Part shown: positions 1 to 10,361 of the stretch, piece by piece | How positions within the stretch are numbered: the stretch's first letter is position 1 | Layout: each line of letters starts with the position of its first letter | DNA from: an uncultured Sphingomonadales bacterium | GTDB lineage: Bacteria > Pseudomonadota > Alphaproteobacteria > Sphingomonadales > Sphingomonadaceae | Reading direction: 5' to 3' | Assembly (NCBI GenBank): GCA_903923465.1 | Contig: CAIXXP010000251.1 | Span: forward strand, 1 to 40,129 | Length of the DNA stretch: 40,129 nucleotides | The notes under the pieces: model-generated | Databases searched by the model: none | What the model was told of the DNA's origin: nothing | Seen by the model: the letters and a program-made list of their open reading frames with translations, nothing else | Made by a program: the position numbers and the translations under genes

Positions 1-1078
1 ACGCGGCAATGAGTCGCACGGCGGCGTAGAGCGCGTCGTCAAACCCATAGTAATCATGGGCGAAGAACACGTGGCCGCTCATTTCCCCGGCCAGCGGCGC
101 ACCCGTCTCCTTCATTTTGGACTTAATCAGGCTGTGCCCGGTGTTCCACATCAGGGGCTTGCCGCCATGCGCCCGCACATGGTCGAACAGCGCCTGGCTG
201 GCCTTCACATCGGCGATAATCAGCGCACCCGGCACCAGCTTCAGCAGATCCTCGGCATAGATCATCAGCAGCTGGTCGCCCCAGATGATCCGCCCCTGCC
301 CGTCGACAGCCCCGATGCGGTCGCCATCGCCATCAAAGGCCACACCGAAATCGAGCTTCTTCTCCGCGACCAACCTACGCAAATCTGCGAGGTTTTTCTC
401 CTCGGTTGGATCAGGATGGTGGTTGGGGAAATGGCCGTCGACTTCGGTAAACAGCAAATGATGCTCGCCCGGCAACAGGGCGCACAGCCGCTCCAGCGCG
501 GGGCCAGCGGCGCCATTGCCGGCGTCCCAGCCGATGCGCAACTTGCCCAGGGCCTCGCGGTCGAGCCCCTCCAGCCCCCGCACGAGGCGGGCGACATAGG
601 CGCCGAGTACCTCGCGCTGTTCGCTGCCACCCCGGGGCCCGGCGGCCTCGCCGGTCAGCCAGCCGCCCTCGCGCGCGATTTCCCCGAGCTTCTGGATATC
701 GGCGCCGAAGAACGGCCTGCCCCGAAATACTATCTTGAAGCCATTATAATTGGCGGGATTGTGGCTGCCAGTTATCTGAATGCCGCCATGCACATCCTCG
801 GCTGAGGCTTCCGCGTAATACAGCATCGGCGTCGGCCCCATGCCCACCCGCACGGCATGCACCCCGCAATCGTTCAGCCCCTCCACCAGCGCCGCTTCCA
901 GCATCGGTGAACTCAACCGCCCGTCATAGCCCACGGCCACGCGGCTGCCGCCATCGGCGCGCAGCAAGGTGGCATAGGCCCGGCCGAGCGCGCGGGCATC
1001 CTCGGCCCCCAGCGTCTCGCCGATGATCCCGCGAATGTCATATTCGCGCAGCACGGTGGGATGGAACGCGTGGCTCAT
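1..1078 (-). CDS. phosphomannomutase/phosphoglucomutase (AlgC-like), partial: 3' end lies outside the window
   Basis: Minus-strand reading from ATG at 1078: [39 protein letters not shown]..., with [18 protein letters not shown] (active-site serine loop) and [12 protein letters not shown] (metal-binding loop). Confidence 0.93.
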   Translation of the reverse strand, partial: MSHAFHPTVLREYDIRGIIGETLGAEDARALGRAYATLLRADGGSRVAVGYDGRLSSPMLEAALVEGLNDCGVHAVRVGMGPTPMLYYAEASAEDVHGGIQITGSHNPANYNGFKIVFRGRPFFGADIQKLGEIAREGGWLTGEAAGPRGGSEQREVLGAYVARLVRGLEGLDREALGKLRIGWDAGNGAAGPALERLCALLPGEHHLLFTEVDGHFPNHHPDPTEEKNLADLRRLVAEKKLDFGVAFDGDGDRIGAVDGQGRIIWGDQLLMIYAEDLLKLVPGALIIADVKASQALFDHVRAHGGKPLMWNTGHSLIKSKMKETGAPLAGEMSGHVFFAHDYYGFDDALYAAVRLIAA

Positions 1079-1383
1079 GGTAACTCCTTATTGCGCTCAC
1101 CCAACTGGGCGAGCAGCAGATCGCGCGCGGCATTGGCTTCATGCACCAGGCTGTCCGTCCCGCCGCGATCGGGATGAACGCGGACGATCAGGCGCCGGTG
1201 CGCGTCGACGATGTCGTTGCGGCTGGCGCCCTCGCCCACCCCCAACAGCATCCGCGCCTGAGCCAACCCCGCCTTGCGCGGTGGGAGGGCCAGCATCTCC
1301 CAGGGCCAGCGCCCGCTCACCGCCTTTATGGCGGCACAGACGAGAAACAGTAAAAGAATCATCCGCGCCATGGCCGGCTCCAT
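1075..1383 (-). CDS. J-domain (DnaJ-like) protein with N-terminal hydrophobic segment
   Basis: [48 protein letters not shown] contains the HPD motif; N-terminus hydrophobic; ATGA overlap with the downstream mutase. Confidence 0.85.
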   Translation of the reverse strand: MEPAMARMILLLFLVCAAIKAVSGRWPWEMLALPPRKAGLAQARMLLGVGEGASRNDIVDAHRRLIVRVHPDRGGTDSLVHEANAARDLLLAQLGERNKELP

Positions 1384-1419
1384 TCACCCGTGTGGCGCTT
1401 CACCCGGCCGCTGCCGTGC

Positions 1420-2310
1420 CTAGCCATTATCCGCCAGCACCGCGTCACCCCGGCCCGCCGGCATCGGCATCGGCCCCGGCCCCGGCATCGGCGCCGGCAT
1501 CGGCAGGTTCAGCCCCGCCAGCATCGCGCGCAATTCCTGCCGCGCCACCAGATGGCTGGTGCCCAGCTCGCCCAGATGCCCCTTGTCCAGCAGGGTGAGG
1601 CCGGCGGGAAACAGCTCGCGATAGATCACGCGCTCCGACAAGCCGCTGGCCACGCGAAACCCCACCCGCCGCGACAGCTCCGCCAGCGCGTTGTCCAGCC
1701 GGCGCATGTTGCGCGCCTCCACATGCTGGGTGCGGTTGCGCACCACCACCCAGTCCATCTCGCGGCGCCGGCCCTGCCCACCCTGCGCCTCCTCGCGCAG
1801 GCCGGTCATCGCCCGCTTCTTGCGCGCGTCCCAGATCAACTCGGCATAAAACGACAGCCGCCGCACCTTGAAGGTCTCGGCATCCACCTGCCCGATCAGG
1901 TCGAAATCGACAAAGCTGTCGTTCAGCGGCGTCACCAGCGTATCGGCGCTGGTGGCAATGTGGCGGGCAAATTCATCGTCGCGCCCCGGCGTGTCGACAA
2001 TCAGGAAGTCGGCGCCCACGCTCATCTCGGCGCACAGCGCGTCCAGTTCCGCCAGCGTCGTGCCGCGAAACACCGCGAAGCGCGCGCTGGGCAGCTCCAC
2101 CCGCCGCTTGGCGGCGGTTTCGGCGCGGTTTTCCAGATAGCGGTGCAGCGTCCTTTGCCGCGAATCGAGATCGATCGCCGCCACCTTCATCCCCTGGTGG
2201 GCCAGGGCGATGGCGACGTGCACGGCAGTGGTGGATTTGCCTGTTCCGCCCTTTTCATTGGCAAAAACGATGCGATGTGGCCCGGCGGAGGTGGTCACAT
2301 CAGAGGTCAC
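1420..2310 (-). CDS. MipZ/ParA-like division-plane positioning ATPase
   Basis: HRIVFANEKGGTGKSTTAVHVAIAL deviant Walker A; FLIVDTPGRDDEFARHIATSADTLVTPLNDSFVDFDLIGQVD is MipZ-like. GTG start at 2310 preferred over the longer ORF; low-complexity Pro/Met C-terminus. Confidence 0.85.
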   Translation of the reverse strand: MTSDVTTSAGPHRIVFANEKGGTGKSTTAVHVAIALAHQGMKVAAIDLDSRQRTLHRYLENRAETAAKRRVELPSARFAVFRGTTLAELDALCAEMSVGADFLIVDTPGRDDEFARHIATSADTLVTPLNDSFVDFDLIGQVDAETFKVRRLSFYAELIWDARKKRAMTGLREEAQGGQGRRREMDWVVVRNRTQHVEARNMRRLDNALAELSRRVGFRVASGLSERVIYRELFPAGLTLLDKGHLGELGTSHLVARQELRAMLAGLNLPMPAPMPGPGPMPMPAGRGDAVLADNG

Positions 2311-2416
2311 GAAAGGGCTCGCATGATATATCCGATATTGCTGACGGGCACCTGCGAGGGTTAGTGATGTCAGGCCCCCGCATGATGGGGCCGGTTTTAT
2401 CGAAGGGCCCCATTCC

Positions 2417-3274
2417 GTGCAAACCCTCAATCAGCTTTCTGCCCTGCGCAATTGCCTGTCGCCCCTGCGCGCGGCAGGAAAAATCGCGCTGGTCCCCACC
2501 ATGGGCGCGCTTCATGACGGCCATATTTCCCTTGTGCGTCAGGCTCGTGACCGCGCGGCGCATGTGGTGGTCTCCATCTTCGTCAACCCGCGCCAGTTCG
2601 GCGCGAACGAGGATCTGGACGCCTACCCCCGCCAGCTGGCCCGCGATGCCGCCCTGCTACAGGCCGAGGGCGTGGCGGTGCTCTGGGCCCCCACGGTGGA
2701 GGAAATGTACCCCGCCGGCTATGCCACGAACATCAGCGTCAGCGGCGTTTCCGAAGGGCTTTGCGGCGCCGCCCGCCCCGGCCATTTCGATGGCGTCGCC
2801 ACCGTCGTCGCCAAGCTGTTCAACCAGGTCCAGCCAGACCTCGCCCTGTTCGGCGAGAAAGACTGGCAGCAGCTCGCCGTCATCCGCCGCATGGCCCGCG
2901 ACCTCGATTTCGCCCAGCCCCACGTCAGCGCCATCCTCGGCGTCGAAACCCTGCGCGAGGCCGATGGGCTGGCGATGAGCAGCCGCAACGCCTACCTCAC
3001 CCCACAGGAGCGCGCCGCCGCCGCCGCCCTGCCCCGTGCCATGCGCGCCGCCATCGCCCGCATCGAGGGGGGCGAACCCGCCGCCCCGGCCCTCGCCGAA
3101 CTGGAACGCGCCATCCTCGCCGCCGGCTTCGCCTCGCTGGATTACGCCGAACTGCGCGACGCCGACACGCTGGAACCCCTGCCCGCCGCCAGCCCGCATC
3201 CCGCGCGCCTCATCGCCGCCGCCCGCCTCGGCAAGGCCCGCCTCATCGACAATATGCCCGTCGCGCCCATCTGA
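2417..3274 (+). CDS. panC: pantothenate synthetase
   Basis: KIALVPTMGALHDGHISLVRQARD, VVSIFVNPRQFGANEDLDAYPR, LFGEKDWQQLAVIRRM, MSSRNAYLTPQER are PanC signatures. Confidence 0.96.
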   Translation: MQTLNQLSALRNCLSPLRAAGKIALVPTMGALHDGHISLVRQARDRAAHVVVSIFVNPRQFGANEDLDAYPRQLARDAALLQAEGVAVLWAPTVEEMYPAGYATNISVSGVSEGLCGAARPGHFDGVATVVAKLFNQVQPDLALFGEKDWQQLAVIRRMARDLDFAQPHVSAILGVETLREADGLAMSSRNAYLTPQERAAAAALPRAMRAAIARIEGGEPAAPALAELERAILAAGFASLDYAELRDADTLEPLPAASPHPARLIAAARLGKARLIDNMPVAPI

Positions 3275-3383
3275 ACGCCCGCTTGTTGGGGGCGCTGATC
3301 ACCCTGCCCGTCACACCCCGGCGCCGGCGCCCCCCGCCAGTCGCCAACGCCCGGGGTTGCCGTAAGCCACCACCAGGCAGCCC

Positions 3384-4253
3384 CTAGGCGTCATACCCCG
3401 GCGAATGCCGGTCCATCAGCCGCAGCAGCGCCGGCCACGCCAGCGCCGGATACCCCCCCATGCCATCATCCGGGCCCTGCTCGGCTTTGGTCTGTGTTCG
3501 CGCCAGCGCGCCCTCCGGCACCAGCCGATACGGCCGCCCCATCCCCAGCGTGCGCACCTGCGCCGAACAGGCCCGCTCCAGAAAATACATGCGCATGAAG
3601 GCGTCGGCCACCGTGCGCCCCACGGTCAGCGTGCCATGGTTGCGCAGCATCAGATAGTTGGCGCTGCCAAGGTCCGCCTGCACCCGCGCCCGCTCGGCCA
3701 GATCCAGCGCCACCCCCTCGAAATCGTGATAGGCAAGGTCGGCGGCCGGGAACATCGCCGTCTGGTTCAGCGGCAGCAAGCCCTCCTCCAGCGCCGAGAC
3801 CGCCATGCCGTCGATGGTGTGCAGGTGCATCACGCAGCCGGCATCATGCCGCACCTCATGCACCGCGCTGTGGATCGTAAACCCGGCGGGGTTCGCCCGA
3901 AACGGGCTGTCATCCAGCTGATTGCCCGCCAGATCGATGCGCAACAGGCTGGAGGCGGTAATCTCGTCAAACCGCAGGCCAAAGGGGTTGATCAGAAACA
4001 CCCCCGCCTCGCCCCCACCCGGTTCATTGGGCACCCGCGCGGAAATATGCGTCGCCAGAATATCGTCCCAGCCAAAATGCGCCGCCAGCCGATAGCAGGC
4101 CGCCAGATCCACCCGCATCTGCCATTCATCCTCCGGCCATTCATCCTCCGGCCACTCGATCTCCGGCCCCTGTTCCTCAGGCCCCTGTTCCTCAGGCCAG
4201 CCCGCGCCGGGTACGCCCCCGTCGCGCTTTTCATGCAGCGTCGCAGTCGTCAT
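3384..4253 (-). CDS. class II aldolase/adducin family protein
   Basis: ACYRLAAHFGWDDILATHISARVP, VMHLHTIDGMAVSAL, YLMLRNHGTLTVGRTVADAFMRMYFLERAC. N-terminus contains a pentapeptide repeat. Confidence 0.88.
   Translation of the reverse strand: MTTATLHEKRDGGVPGAGWPEEQGPEEQGPEIEWPEDEWPEDEWQMRVDLAACYRLAAHFGWDDILATHISARVPNEPGGGEAGVFLINPFGLRFDEITASSLLRIDLAGNQLDDSPFRANPAGFTIHSAVHEVRHDAGCVMHLHTIDGMAVSALEEGLLPLNQTAMFPAADLAYHDFEGVALDLAERARVQADLGSANYLMLRNHGTLTVGRTVADAFMRMYFLERACSAQVRTLGMGRPYRLVPEGALARTQTKAEQGPDDGMGGYPALAWPALLRLMDRHSPGYDA
4123..4197 (-). repeat. five tandem 15-bp units in the aldolase N-terminal coding sequence
   Basis: CATTCATCCTCCGGC x2, CACTCGATCTCCGGC, CCCTGTTCCTCAGGC x2 on the + strand; encodes EEQGP-EEQGP-EIEWP-EDEWP-EDEWQ. 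Confidence 0.95.
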
Positions 4254-4380
4254 CGCTCTCTCCTGCCGCTCCGGGTCTCCTCGCCCGCCGATTCGCCGCC
4301 CCGCCGATGGGGCCGCCGTTGGGCCAATTGTGCGCCCACACTGCCCCCGCGCGCAACGCCCTTGTCAGCCCCCGCCAAGC

Positions 4381-7185
4381 CTAGCCGCAGCGCTCGCCAA
4401 ACACCGCCTGCCAGGCCGCCGCCACCGTGCGGCGCGCGCCATCCAGCCCGGCCATCGTCCCGGCCCAGTCGTCGCAGCCGCAAGCCCCGGCCAGCACCGC
4501 GCGGGCGGCGGGCGGCGGCTCCTCGCCATCGGGGGCCAGCAACCGCGCCGCCACCAGCAGCCGCGCCAGAAAGGCAAAGGCCCCGGGCAGGCTCCCCGGC
4601 AACAGCCCCGCCGCCACCAGTTCATCCAGCGCCACCGCCAGATCGGGCGAGAACCCCAACCCCTCGCGCAATTGCAGGTAATGGATCAGGAACTCGGCAT
4701 CGACCAGCCCGCCGCGCATCAGCTTCACATCCAGCACGCCCTTTGGCTGCTTGTGCTCGGCCATCCGCGCCCGCATCGCCAGCACATCGGCGCGCAGCAC
4801 CCCGGCGTCGCGCGCGCGGTGCAGCACCGGCCCGATCACCGCCGCCACCGCCTCCCGCGCCGCCTCGGAGCCAACCACCACCCGCGCCCGCGCCAGCGCC
4901 ATATGCTCCCAGGTCCAGGCGGCATCGTTCTGATAGCGGGCAAAGCTGGTCAGGCTCGCGGCCAGCGGCCCCTGCGTCCCCTGCGGCCGCAACCGCGTAT
5001 CCACCTCATACAGCGCCCCCTCGGCGGTCGGCACGGAAAGCGCCGCGCTCACCCGCTGCGCCAGCCGGTTGAAATAGAGCGAGGCCCCCAGCACCCGCGG
5101 CCCATCCGATTCCGCGGCAAAATCCCCGGTAAACAGGTAAACGATGTCGAGGTCAGAGGCATGGGTCAGCATCCCGCCGCCCAGTCGCCCCAGCCCCAGC
5201 ACCACCAGCTCGGCAAAGCCCCCGCCGGGCATCGGCACCCGCCCATGCACCCGCTCGAACTCGGCCACCGTCGCCCGCGCCAGCACCGCCAGCGCCGCCT
5301 CGGCCACCCGCGCCAGCGCGGCGGAGATCGCCAGCGGGTCATGCGCCCCCTCGATCAGTTGCACCCCCAGCACAAAGCGCCACTCGCCCACCTTGCGCCG
5401 CACCCGGTCGAGCAGCCGCTCGTAATCATCGCCCTGCTCGCCCGCCCCCAGCGCCGCCTCCAGCGCGGGTCCGTCGCCGGGCAGGTCAAAGGCGCTGCTA
5501 TCCACCAGCGCGTCCAGCAGATCCGCCCGCCGCGCCAGCGCATCGGCCAGCGGCGGCGCGATCCCGAGAATCCGCACCAACACCTCCAGCAGCGCCGGCC
5601 GCGCCTCCAGCAGGCGAAACAGGTTCACCCCGCTGGGCAGCCGCGCCAGCATCTGTTCCCAGCGGGTAATCGCCCGCACCGGCTCGGGCACCAGCGCGAA
5701 GGCCGCCAGCAGCGCCGGCAATATCGCCTCGAAGGCGGTCAGGCTGGCATCGCTGCGCAGGCACCGCAGCGTGCCCCCGCGCCACCCGGCAATGCGCTGC
5801 GCCAGCACCTCGGGCTCGTCAAAGCCCAGCCGCACCAGTTCGGCCACCAAGGCGCCATCGCCATCCTGCGGCCCGCCGCCACCACCCAGCCCACCGCGCC
5901 CCGGGGCGCCACCTTCGGCACCCCCGTCCGCACCGGGGCTGGCCGCCACCAGCCGGTCATAGCGCTCGCCGACCGCGGCGGTAATCGCCGTCAGTTCCGC
6001 CACCAGCGCCGCGCCGCTCGCCATCCCGTCCAGCCGCGCCACCGCCTCCAGCGCCTCGGGGTTCTTGGGCAGGGCATGGGTCTGCAAGTCGCCCACCATC
6101 TGCAAGCGGTGCTCCACCACGCGCAGCCGGTCATAGGCCTCACCCAGCACAAGGGCATCGCCCGCATCAATCAGCCCCGCCGCCGCCAGCGCATCCAGGC
6201 TGGCCCGCGTCCCCCGCACCCGCAGTTCCGGGTGGCGCCCGCCATGAATCAACTGATGCGTCTGGGCAAAGAACTCCACTTCGCGAATGCCCCCGCGCCC
6301 GCGCTTCAAATCATAGCCCGGCCCCGGCACAGCCACCTTGCCATGCACATCGCGGATCCGCCGCGTCAGCCGCCCGATCTCGCTGATCGCGCCAAAATCC
6401 AGACTCTTGCGCCACACGAACGGCCGGATCTGGGCGAGGAACCGCTCCCCCATCGCCACATCCCCCGCCGCCGAGCGCGCGCGGATAAACGCCGCCCGCT
6501 CCCAGGTCAGCGCCAGCGATTCATAATGGGTCAGCGCCGCGTTCAGCGAGATCGCCAGCGGGCTGATTTCACTCGCCGGCCGCAACCGCAAATCCACGCG
6601 AAACACAAAGCCCTCGGCGTCGACATGCGACAGCAGCCGCACCACCGCGCGGGCCACATGGCTCGCCGCCTCGCCCGGGTCATCCCGCGCCCGCCGGGGC
6701 AGCCGCGCCGGGTCGAACAGCAAAATCGGGTCGATGTCGGAGGAATAGTTCAGCTCCCCCGCCCCCTGCTTGCCCAGCGCCAGCGCGACGAACCCCTCGG
6801 GTTCCACTCCCCCCCGGTCACTGGAAGGCGCCCGCTCGGCAATGGCATGGGCAATCGCGGCATCCAGCGAAGCGTCGGCCAGCTCGGTCAGCGCGCCCGT
6901 CACCCGCAACAGCGGAAAGGCCCCCGCCAGATCGCCAATCGCCAGCGCGAGGCCGGTCGCCCGTTTCCGCCGCCGCAACGCGGTGCCCAGGTCCGGCGCG
7001 TCGTCCCCCGCCCGCGCGGCCCAGGCCAGCGCCGCCTCCGCCTCGCCCCCGGCCAGCAGGTCGACCAGCGCCGGAAACCGCCCCATTTCCCGCGCCAGAT
7101 AGGGGGCATAGGCCTCTGCCCGCGCCAATGCGTCCGTCCAGTCGGCCCGAGGAAAAGCCTCAGGGGTCGGGTGCCCTCGTGTCAT
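4381..7185 (-). CDS. glnE: bifunctional glutamine synthetase adenylyltransferase/adenylyl-removing enzyme
   Basis: About 935 aa; two GlnE-type nucleotidyltransferase domains (ALGKQGAGELNYSSDIDPILLFD and GLGRLGGGMLTHASDLDIVYLF); RGRGGIREVEFFAQTHQLIHGG; KGVLDVKLMRGGLVDAEFLIHYLQL. Confidence 0.95.
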   Translation of the reverse strand: MTRGHPTPEAFPRADWTDALARAEAYAPYLAREMGRFPALVDLLAGGEAEAALAWAARAGDDAPDLGTALRRRKRATGLALAIGDLAGAFPLLRVTGALTELADASLDAAIAHAIAERAPSSDRGGVEPEGFVALALGKQGAGELNYSSDIDPILLFDPARLPRRARDDPGEAASHVARAVVRLLSHVDAEGFVFRVDLRLRPASEISPLAISLNAALTHYESLALTWERAAFIRARSAAGDVAMGERFLAQIRPFVWRKSLDFGAISEIGRLTRRIRDVHGKVAVPGPGYDLKRGRGGIREVEFFAQTHQLIHGGRHPELRVRGTRASLDALAAAGLIDAGDALVLGEAYDRLRVVEHRLQMVGDLQTHALPKNPEALEAVARLDGMASGAALVAELTAITAAVGERYDRLVAASPGADGGAEGGAPGRGGLGGGGGPQDGDGALVAELVRLGFDEPEVLAQRIAGWRGGTLRCLRSDASLTAFEAILPALLAAFALVPEPVRAITRWEQMLARLPSGVNLFRLLEARPALLEVLVRILGIAPPLADALARRADLLDALVDSSAFDLPGDGPALEAALGAGEQGDDYERLLDRVRRKVGEWRFVLGVQLIEGAHDPLAISAALARVAEAALAVLARATVAEFERVHGRVPMPGGGFAELVVLGLGRLGGGMLTHASDLDIVYLFTGDFAAESDGPRVLGASLYFNRLAQRVSAALSVPTAEGALYEVDTRLRPQGTQGPLAASLTSFARYQNDAAWTWEHMALARARVVVGSEAAREAVAAVIGPVLHRARDAGVLRADVLAMRARMAEHKQPKGVLDVKLMRGGLVDAEFLIHYLQLREGLGFSPDLAVALDELVAAGLLPGSLPGAFAFLARLLVAARLLAPDGEEPPPAARAVLAGACGCDDWAGTMAGLDGARRTVAAAWQAVFGERCG

Positions 7186-7403
7186 TCCTCCACAAATGCG
7201 CGCTAACCCCGCCCACCGCAAGCACCCGCGCCGCCAAAAATTGCTGATTAAATCGTCCCCCGGCTTCACCCATCCCCCGCCGCCCGCCGCTGCTTGCACA
7301 TGGCCCGCGATATGCGCAGAGTGCGTCACTCAGCCGCCCGGCGGCGCGGGCGCAAGCTCCGGGCCACACCCGGCCCACGGCGGCACGATCGGGGTATTGA
7401 TTG

Positions 7404-8198
7404 ATGACGCGACCGCTTTCCCTCCACCACCTTGTCGCCCCCGAGATATCGGCGGTCGAACTGGTCGAAATCGCGGCGACCCTTGGCTGCGACCATGTCT
7501 GCCTGTTCACCCAGGATCCGCAGGCCGGCATCGCCTTTCCCGTGGTCGACGATGCGCAGGCGGATGGCGTGTGCCGCGCGATGGCGCGCACCGGGGTCTC
7601 GGCCTATGGCGTGGCGTCTTTTGCCCTGTCGCCCACCACGTGGGTCGAGCTGTACGAACCGGCCCTCGCACGCGGGGCCATGCTCGGCGCCGCGCGGGCC
7701 AATGTCCGGCTGCTCGATGCCGACGATGCCCGCGTCACCGCCAACTTTGCCGCCTTTGCCGCGCTGGCGGCGCGCCATGGCATCTCGGCCGGCATCGAGT
7801 TCATGGGCTTTGGCGATGCCGACGCCCTGCCCCGCGCGCTGCGGGTCGTTGCCGCCGCCGGCGTTGGCAGCATCTCGGTCGACGCGCTGCACCTCGTCAG
7901 AACCGGCGCGACCATCGCCATGCTGCGCGCGATGGATCCCGCCCTGATCGGCTATGTCCAGCTCTGCGACGGGCCCCTGACAGCCACCGCCGCCGATTAC
8001 CCCATCGAAGGCGCCGTCGATCGCCTCGCGCCGGGCGAGGGCGCCTTCCCCTTGCGCGACATCCTCGCCCTCCTGCCGGCCCATCAGCCGGTGTCGCTCG
8101 AAGTGCCGACCGCCTCGCTGCGGGCGCGCGGCATGGGCGCGCTGGAACGGGCCCGGCATGTCGTCGATGCCACCCGGCGCCTGCTCGCGGCCGGCTGA
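7404..8198 (+). CDS. sugar phosphate isomerase/epimerase family (xylose isomerase-like TIM barrel)
   Basis: TRPLSLHHLVAPEISAVELVEIAATLGCDHVCLFTQ ... GIEFMGFGD ... ISVDALHLVRTGA ... IGYVQLCDGP. Confidence 0.78.
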   Translation: MTRPLSLHHLVAPEISAVELVEIAATLGCDHVCLFTQDPQAGIAFPVVDDAQADGVCRAMARTGVSAYGVASFALSPTTWVELYEPALARGAMLGAARANVRLLDADDARVTANFAAFAALAARHGISAGIEFMGFGDADALPRALRVVAAAGVGSISVDALHLVRTGATIAMLRAMDPALIGYVQLCDGPLTATAADYPIEGAVDRLAPGEGAFPLRDILALLPAHQPVSLEVPTASLRARGMGALERARHVVDATRRLLAAG

Positions 8199-8341
8199 TA
8201 CCGCGCGGCAATCAGCCGCCTAGGCCCTTTCCAAGCGGCACGGAATGTGGTCATCTGCCCACCGGAGAGGCAATCCGCCCTCCCGCCAACCCGTCCGGCC
8301 CATGCCGGATGGGGATTTTTTTGCTGCCCGGGGGGGAATCG

Positions 8342-9988
8342 ATGAAGCTTCTGGTTCATGGCGTTTGCGCTGCACTGCTGGTTGCGGGCAATATCCAGGC
8401 TGCCATGGCGCATGGCACCGTGCGCTACACGACCGTCTTCATCCCCATGCAAACCGGCCCCGTTGCCCCGCCGCACAACACCGGCGATCCCTCGCTCTAT
8501 CTGCAATGCGACGGCAATCCGGCCCATATGAGCGATGCGGAGAAATTCGCGCGCTTCATGGGGGCCATCACCCTGCTCGGCCTGTTCGCGCCCCGGCCAG
8601 AGGTGCCCGAACCAGCCAAGCGCCTGTTCGCCGAGAAGGGCGTGGACGCTTGCAACCAGTTGATCGACGGTGTCGAGACGCCAACGAAAAAGCTGCCCGA
8701 GAACTTCGTGGCACGGCGCCTGCCGCTGATTCTGGCGCGCGCCGCGCATCAGATCGAGGCCAAGAACTACACCGCCGCCCTCGCCGATGTGAAGAAGGCG
8801 CGCGACGAGGCCAAGGCGGCAGGCCTTGCCGGCAATCCCTATTTCGAGCGCTCGATGGGCCTCTCCTTCAATCTGATGGAAGCCAGCGCCAATGTCGGCT
8901 TGAGCGATTTCGAGGCGGCCCGCAAAGTGGGCCTGGCCTCATTGGCCTTCTCCCGCTGGTCGGTGCTGCCCATGCTGGCCCGCAGGGATTTCGGGTCGGA
9001 CCTGAACACCGGATCGCCTGACGAGGATGCCGCTCGCGAAGGCAGCGACAAGCTGTTCATCACCGACGCCCCCCTCCACGCCATGCTGCTGGAACAACGC
9101 GGCCGCTACGCGGAAGCCGCCGCCCTGCGCGAGGCGATCATCACGCGCGCGGGCATGATCGACAGCACGACAAAACTCGTCTGGCCGCTTGCCGCCGCCG
9201 CGCTGTCGCACGCCATGGCCGGCCAGTGGGACAAGGCCGACGAACGCGCGGAGGGTGCCCGCAAGGCGCTCGACAGCGCGGACCAGGCCGGCAAGCCCGA
9301 TGCCTCACGCGCGCCCACCCTCGAATATCTGGATTTCTACCATGTGCTGAAACTTGCGCATGATGGCCGGATGGACGAGGCCCGCACCCTCTATGCCGCG
9401 CGCAGCGAATGGTCATCGCTCAGCCCCGGCCTGCGCTTCAACGTGTCCGACATGCTGCGCAAGGGCGCCCGCCCCGACCAGTTGACCGGCCCGCTGGCCC
9501 ACAGCGGCGCCGAGCAGTTCAACGCCCAGCGGCAGCTCGCCCTGGCGCAGTTGCTGCAATACAACACCAATAACCAGTCGCTGTTCACCTATATCCTGCC
9601 TTACGCCAGCGTCGAGGATTACGAAAAATTGAGCGACGCCGTGTGGAACCTGAAACAGGAACGCTTCATCAAGAGCGATGCGCTGCCGAACTCGCGCTTC
9701 CATTCCATTTCCGGCGGGCTGACCTATCCGTCGCGCGAGACAATGCTGATCGCGCAGGACGCCATGCTCCTGCACGCCGCGCTGGCCGCCCGCGCGCAAG
9801 GTTTCAAGGGGCTGCTTTATTTCACGACCCGTTCGGTAAATGAAAGTTCGCTGGTCGCCTTCGTCAACCCCGGCCCAGACGTCCCGCCGCAGTTCTATAT
9901 CGACGCCGATGCGGTGATCACGGAACTCCGCCAGCTCATCCCCTCGCCGGAAGACCTCGCCGCCCGCCGCGCCAAACCCGAAAAGTAG
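8342..9988 (+). CDS. secreted hypothetical protein, helical/TPR-like
   Basis: 548-aa ORF with signal peptide MKLLVHGVCAALLVAGNIQAAMA and Ala-rich helical repeats; no specific family recognised. Confidence 0.75.
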   Translation: MKLLVHGVCAALLVAGNIQAAMAHGTVRYTTVFIPMQTGPVAPPHNTGDPSLYLQCDGNPAHMSDAEKFARFMGAITLLGLFAPRPEVPEPAKRLFAEKGVDACNQLIDGVETPTKKLPENFVARRLPLILARAAHQIEAKNYTAALADVKKARDEAKAAGLAGNPYFERSMGLSFNLMEASANVGLSDFEAARKVGLASLAFSRWSVLPMLARRDFGSDLNTGSPDEDAAREGSDKLFITDAPLHAMLLEQRGRYAEAAALREAIITRAGMIDSTTKLVWPLAAAALSHAMAGQWDKADERAEGARKALDSADQAGKPDASRAPTLEYLDFYHVLKLAHDGRMDEARTLYAARSEWSSLSPGLRFNVSDMLRKGARPDQLTGPLAHSGAEQFNAQRQLALAQLLQYNTNNQSLFTYILPYASVEDYEKLSDAVWNLKQERFIKSDALPNSRFHSISGGLTYPSRETMLIAQDAMLLHAALAARAQGFKGLLYFTTRSVNESSLVAFVNPGPDVPPQFYIDADAVITELRQLIPSPEDLAARRAKPEK

Positions 9989-10361
9989 GGCGCCCCGCCC
10001 GCACCCGCCGCCCCCGGCCAGTCTGACCGCGCCAACCACCCCCGCCTGCGCGATAGCCCGCTTGAGCGGCCCCGTTCGGCGGGAACGGGAACCGCAATCG
10101 GTCTGATTCGCTGTGTCCCGCTTGATGGCGCTTCATGCCACCCGGCCAGCCCATCGCCAGCCCATCGCCAGCCCCATGCCAAATGGTGGGCAGCCAATTC
10201 CCGCGATTGGGATACGCCCCAGGGGGCCTGCGACCTGGGTCCCCCTCGCGTCCCGTTTCACAGCGAGCCCCGTGACAAAGCCCGCCGCGCGTGCCGCCCT
10301 TCGCAAGCCGATCGGCGCAACTTGTCATGAGACTGACAGCATCCCCGCCATTGCGTTTCCG

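Noticed and set aside
1455-1510. GGCATC/GGCCCC hexamer array at the MipZ-like C-terminus as a distinct minisatellite
   Set aside because: Degenerate Pro/Met-coding low complexity without a clean period.
4330-7206. 958-aa plus-strand ORF opposite glnE
   Set aside because: Arg/Pro/His-rich shadow of glnE, no domain signature.
10075-10099. Possible distal att remnant (CGGGAACCGCAA, shared with 24908-24919)
   Set aside because: Only a short match in GC-rich DNA, with no 21-bp core or arm motifs nearby.
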